Shown: positions 61,595-64,000 of the stretch, piece by piece | Layout: each line of letters starts with the position of its first letter | Position numbering within the stretch: position 1 is the stretch's first letter | From: Apostichopus japonicus | Lineage: Eukaryota; Echinodermata; Holothuroidea; Aspidochirotida; Stichopodidae | Length of the DNA: 64,000 bases | Assembly (NCBI RefSeq): GCF_037975245.1 | Contig: NC_092573.1 | Coordinates: 25,885,265-25,949,264 of the forward strand | Direction: 5' to 3' | Position numbers and translations under genes: made by a program | Notes under the pieces: generated by a model | The model's database searches: none | What the model saw: the letters and a program-made list of their open reading frames with translations, nothing else | What the model was told of the DNA's origin: nothing

Positions 61595-62030
61595 TTATTT
61601 TAATGTGAAGATTTTTATGTTCGACCCTATGACCTCATTAATATTTATAAGGTCAGCACCCAAAATGGTAAGCCACACGTACCTTCTCACGATAATACAT
61701 CTACATAGCCTGGTATGACAAATATTCATCATACAATATTCATCATACAATATTCCATATGACCTTTGATCTCCACCAAAAATAATAAGGGTCTTTGAAC
61801 TCAACGTGTCACAGCTACATACTAAATATGAGATAAGTCCAAGCTTTCCTTCATGAGATATCGTGTTTTACATGTTTTCACAATTTGAACTCTGGTGACC
61901 CCAAATGACGTTTGACCTCCCAGAAAACAATAGGGCTCTTCTACTCAATGTGGTATTCTTACACACCAAATATGAAATTGGTCCAATTTTCCCTTCTTGA
62001 GATAGCGCGTGTTTACAAGCAATGCGTCAC
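61595..62030. repeat. Tandem dispersed repeat with TGACCTTTGA motifs
   Basis: Two adjacent copies of a unit of about 145-155 bases containing TGACCTTTGATCTCC or TGACGTTTGACCTCC, then AATAAGGGTCTT or AATAGGGCTCTT, then ACCAAATATGA and TTGAGATA. The same unit recurs at 63790-64000 and, diverged, at 5100-5420. Each unit holds a near-perfect direct repeat of the nuclear-receptor half site spaced by one base. A CA tract follows at 62027-62038. Confidence 0.6.
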
Positions 62031-62299
62031 ACACACACAGACTCATCCGCCTGTATGACTACAAAAGTTACGATTATCATCGAAACCAAAAAGCAGGATC
62101 AATAACATTTCTCGTCCTGAGAAACTCCTGGTGTGATAAAGTCTTCCTGGTTCTCCTCACAAATCGTATCCAGAGTTTCCAATATCTCTCACAACTTTTT
62201 CGCTTGAAAAAATTCCCTCACTTATTTGAAATTTTGAGCAAAGTATAATGGCAAGGAATCACAAAGCCAACTGGCTTTTTATCGTTTTTTTTTTTTTTA

Positions 62300-62465
62300 A
62301 GTCTCCTTACGTTGTTAGGTTCAAATATTAGAAACGAGCATTATTTCTCAACAGATACAGTGGCACAGTGGTTAGTGCCTGTACCTCAAGAGCAAGACAA
62401 ACTCCTTGACTAGGGTTCAAAACCCAGTGAAGGCAGTTTTGCTTTTGCTATTCTTATTTATCTCT
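62300..62465 (+). mobile_element. tRNA-like (SINE-type) unit 1 of a tandem cluster
   Basis: A box TGGCACAGTGG at 62361-62371 and B box GGTTCAAAACC at 62414-62424, 42 bases apart. It shares with the next two units the leading TATTAGAAACGAGCATTATTTCTCAAC and AGAGCAAGACAAACTCC words (overlapping pieces shown). The T arm pairs but the acceptor stem does not, so it is not a functional tRNA. Confidence 0.55.
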
Positions 62466-62630
62466 TTCCTCCCATTATTAACCTTAAATATTAGAAACGA
62501 GAAATATTTCTCAACAGTTACAGTGGTGCAGTGGTTAGTGCTCTGTAGCCTACCTGAAGAGCAAGACAAACTCCATGTCTATGGTTCAAACCCCAGTGTA
62601 GGCAGTTTGCTTTTGCTGTTCTTATACCTC
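62466..62630 (+). mobile_element. tRNA-like (SINE-type) unit 2 of the tandem cluster
   Basis: A box TGGTGCAGTGG at 62524-62534 and B box GGTTCAAACCC at 62583-62593. It lies 163 bases from unit 1 and is similar over its whole length, indicating a tandem duplication rather than separate insertions. Confidence 0.55.
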
Positions 62631-62790
62631 TTTCCTTCCATCATGAACCTTAAGTATTAAAAACGAGCATTATTTCTCAACTGATACAGTGGCGCAGTGG
62701 TTAGTGCTCTGTGTCTGAAGAACAAGACAAACTCCTTGTCTAGGGTTCAATTCCCACAGAATGCATGTCTATGGTTCAAGTCCAGCCAGA
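62631..62790 (+). mobile_element. tRNA-like (SINE-type) unit 3 of the tandem cluster
   Basis: A box TGGCGCAGTGG at 62690-62700 is a perfect consensus match and B box GGTTCAATTCC at 62744-62754 is one base off. A second B-box-like GGTTCAAGTCC occurs at 62774-62784. Spacing to unit 2 is 166 bases. Confidence 0.55.
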
Positions 62791-62859
62791 GCCTTTTAAT
62801 TTTCTGTTCTTTGGAGGATGTGGAAGTATAAAGATAAGAAATGAAGTTTTTTCATTGGG

Positions 62860-62935
62860 AACCAAAATGGTGTAATTGGTTGTTCCATATGCGATTAGAC
62901 ATTTCTCATCGGCTCGGTTCAAGTCCAGGGTGAGT
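62860..62935 (+). mobile_element. Diverged tRNA-like module
   Basis: A-box-like TGGTGTAATTGG (62868-62879) and B box GGTTCAAGTCC (62916-62926), 36 bases apart, which is normal tRNA spacing. It differs from units 1-3 in its body, so it may be a different tRNA-derived element. It directly precedes the 48-bp array. Confidence 0.4.
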
Positions 62936-62949
62936 GATTGCTGGTAAAA

Positions 62950-63107
62950 GGGAATTCGCCGGCACCGCTCCCCCTGACAAGGTTCCCAAGCGGCCAAGGG
63001 AATTCGCCGGCACCGCTCCCCCTGACAAGGTTCCCAAGCGGCCAAGGGAATTCGCCGGCACCCCTCCCCCTGACAAGGTTCCCAAGTGGCCAAGGGAATT
63101 CGCCGGA
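62950..63107. repeat. 48-bp GC-rich tandem repeat, 3.3 units
   Basis: Units start at 62950, 62998 and 63046 (GGGAATTCGCCGGCACC), with a partial unit at 63094. The copies are almost identical and far richer in GC than their surroundings, so the array is recent. As 48 is a multiple of three, frames stay open on both strands (62776-63110 minus, 62934-63204 plus); these are artefacts. Confidence 0.85.
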
Positions 63108-63194
63108 CAAGGATCAGTGGAGAAAATGTTTTATGAAAACACTAAGTCCAAACAACTGGATCTTTAAATATTTGAAAAGCCAGCTAGAGCTTTC

Positions 63195-63275
63195 TCCCAC
63201 CTAATGGTCTAGTGGTTGAGAAAAAGTTTTGACAGCAGAAGGTCCCTGGTTCAATCCCAACTACTGCTTTCTTTT
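63195..63275 (+). mobile_element. tRNA-like module at the right end
   Basis: A box TGGTCTAGTGG (63205-63215) and B box GGTTCAATCCC (63248-63258), 32 bases apart, as in genuine tRNAs. However, the acceptor arms (bases before 63205 and after 63260) do not pair, so a SINE head or tRNA pseudogene is more likely than a working tRNA. Confidence 0.45.
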
Positions 63276-63299
63276 CATCAAAATATATCCTACCTTATT

Positions 63300-63785
63300 T
63301 AGCAGCTTGCAGAAAACTCATCAAACAAAACGTTTTTAATAAATTCAATACATGTATCAAAAAATACATCCACTTTATTTATTTACTTATTTAGAACAAA
63401 CCATTCCATAGCAGGTGAATTAAGTACTTCTAACCATTCCTTAGATGCAGATAGTTGTTAGAGAAGGATTACATTTGCTTTTTACATATTTAAGGTTAAT
63501 AAAGGATATTTTGAACATGAACTTGGATCTTTTTCATGCCAAATCTGTTCAGTGACAGGAATTTCCTCTAGTTCAACCACCACCCTTATCCTGTCCCAAA
63601 ACAAAATTTTTCAATAAAAATAATCTCATAACATACAGTACAAAAGAATTATTTTGAGCAAACCAACCCATAATAACTTCGAAGTCATTCTTCCCCTCCC
63701 CCTACCACCTCCTTCAACTCCCACCCCCTCCCCCCCCCCCCGCACACATATGCATTACTCCATTATCTTAGCAAGAGTATAAATA
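63300..63785. other. Intergenic, no gene
   Basis: AT-rich sequence with C-rich tracts at 63690-63742 (CCCCTCCCCC and a long C run). Nothing else recognised. Confidence 0.45.
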
Positions 63786-63789
63786 TACA

Positions 63790-64000
63790 TGCCTGTGCAC
63801 TATTGAGCATTTTGGAACAAAAGATATTCATATGATTGACTTCAAATAACCTTTGACCACTACCAAAAACAACTGGTTTTGTGTACTCAATATACGGGCC
63901 ATTCACACACCATGTACCAGATTCATTTCTGCTCCCCTTCTTGAGACATCATCGTGTTCACAAGGTTTTCACAGTTTGACCTCTGGTGACCAATCTTGAC
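63790..64000. repeat. Dispersed repeat with TGACC half sites, runs off the window
   Basis: Related to 61595-62030. It has AACCTTTGACCAC, TGTACTCAATAT, CTTGAGACATCATCGTGTTC and ACAAGGTTTTCACAGTTTGA followed by CCTCTGGTGACC. The right end is cut by the window boundary. Confidence 0.55.

Noticed and set aside
62776-63204. Four overlapping frames of 63-105 codons on both strands
   Set aside because: Product of the 48-bp array; identical peptides repeat in each frame.

Overview
This window is non-coding-rich, AT-rich animal genomic DNA. It has long introns, GT-AG splice sites, many minisatellites, tRNA-derived (SINE-like) modules and DNA-transposon relics, and no bacterial-style gene packing. The only protein-coding gene I can name with confidence is a TNFAIP8/TIPE-family gene on the + strand. 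The protein resembles the vertebrate family over its full length but is clearly divergent. Together with the repeat landscape (dispersed repeats of the TGACCTTTGACC type, LINE-like tails ending in a GCTATATAAAT-type motif, hAT-type MITEs), this suggests a marine invertebrate deuterostome, most likely an echinoderm. That placement is inference and was not tested by any search.

Layout. 1-2.6 kb: no gene seen, one small tandem repeat. 2.6-4.55 kb: a composite hAT-type transposon with 12-bp terminal inverted repeats and a perfect 8-bp target-site duplication, carrying a second small MITE inside it. 4.55-10.4 kb: intergenic DNA with an old dispersed repeat, a LINE-like tail, a 62-bp perfect inverted-repeat element (6829-7397) and a minus-strand tRNA-derived SINE. 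10.4-42.5 kb: the TNFAIP8-family gene. It has two alternative coding first exons (10679-10709 and 11169-11196), both ending in the same SSDED peptide and the same splice phase. A roughly 31-kb intron follows, and then one large 3' exon (41905-42479) encodes essentially the whole six-helix domain. The intron is filled with simple and tandem repeats and has a strong G-quadruplex motif 160 bases before the 3' splice site. 42.5-43.5 kb: probable 3' UTR. 43.5-64 kb: intergenic DNA dominated by minisatellites: a 29-bp array with a 169-bp higher-order period, a 142-bp TGATCA-rich array, a 20-bp array of about 43 units and a 13-bp array. A cluster of tRNA-like modules and a 48-bp GC-rich array lie near the right edge.

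Most open frames in the window are repeat artefacts: arrays whose unit is a multiple of three (15 and 48 bp) stay open in several frames on both strands. I found no intact transposase, reverse transcriptase, rRNA, CRISPR array or convincing canonical tRNA. The most interesting items are the paired alternative first exons, the nested hAT-type composite with its preserved target-site duplication, the higher-order minisatellites, and the pol III-type promoter cluster at 62.3-63.3 kb.
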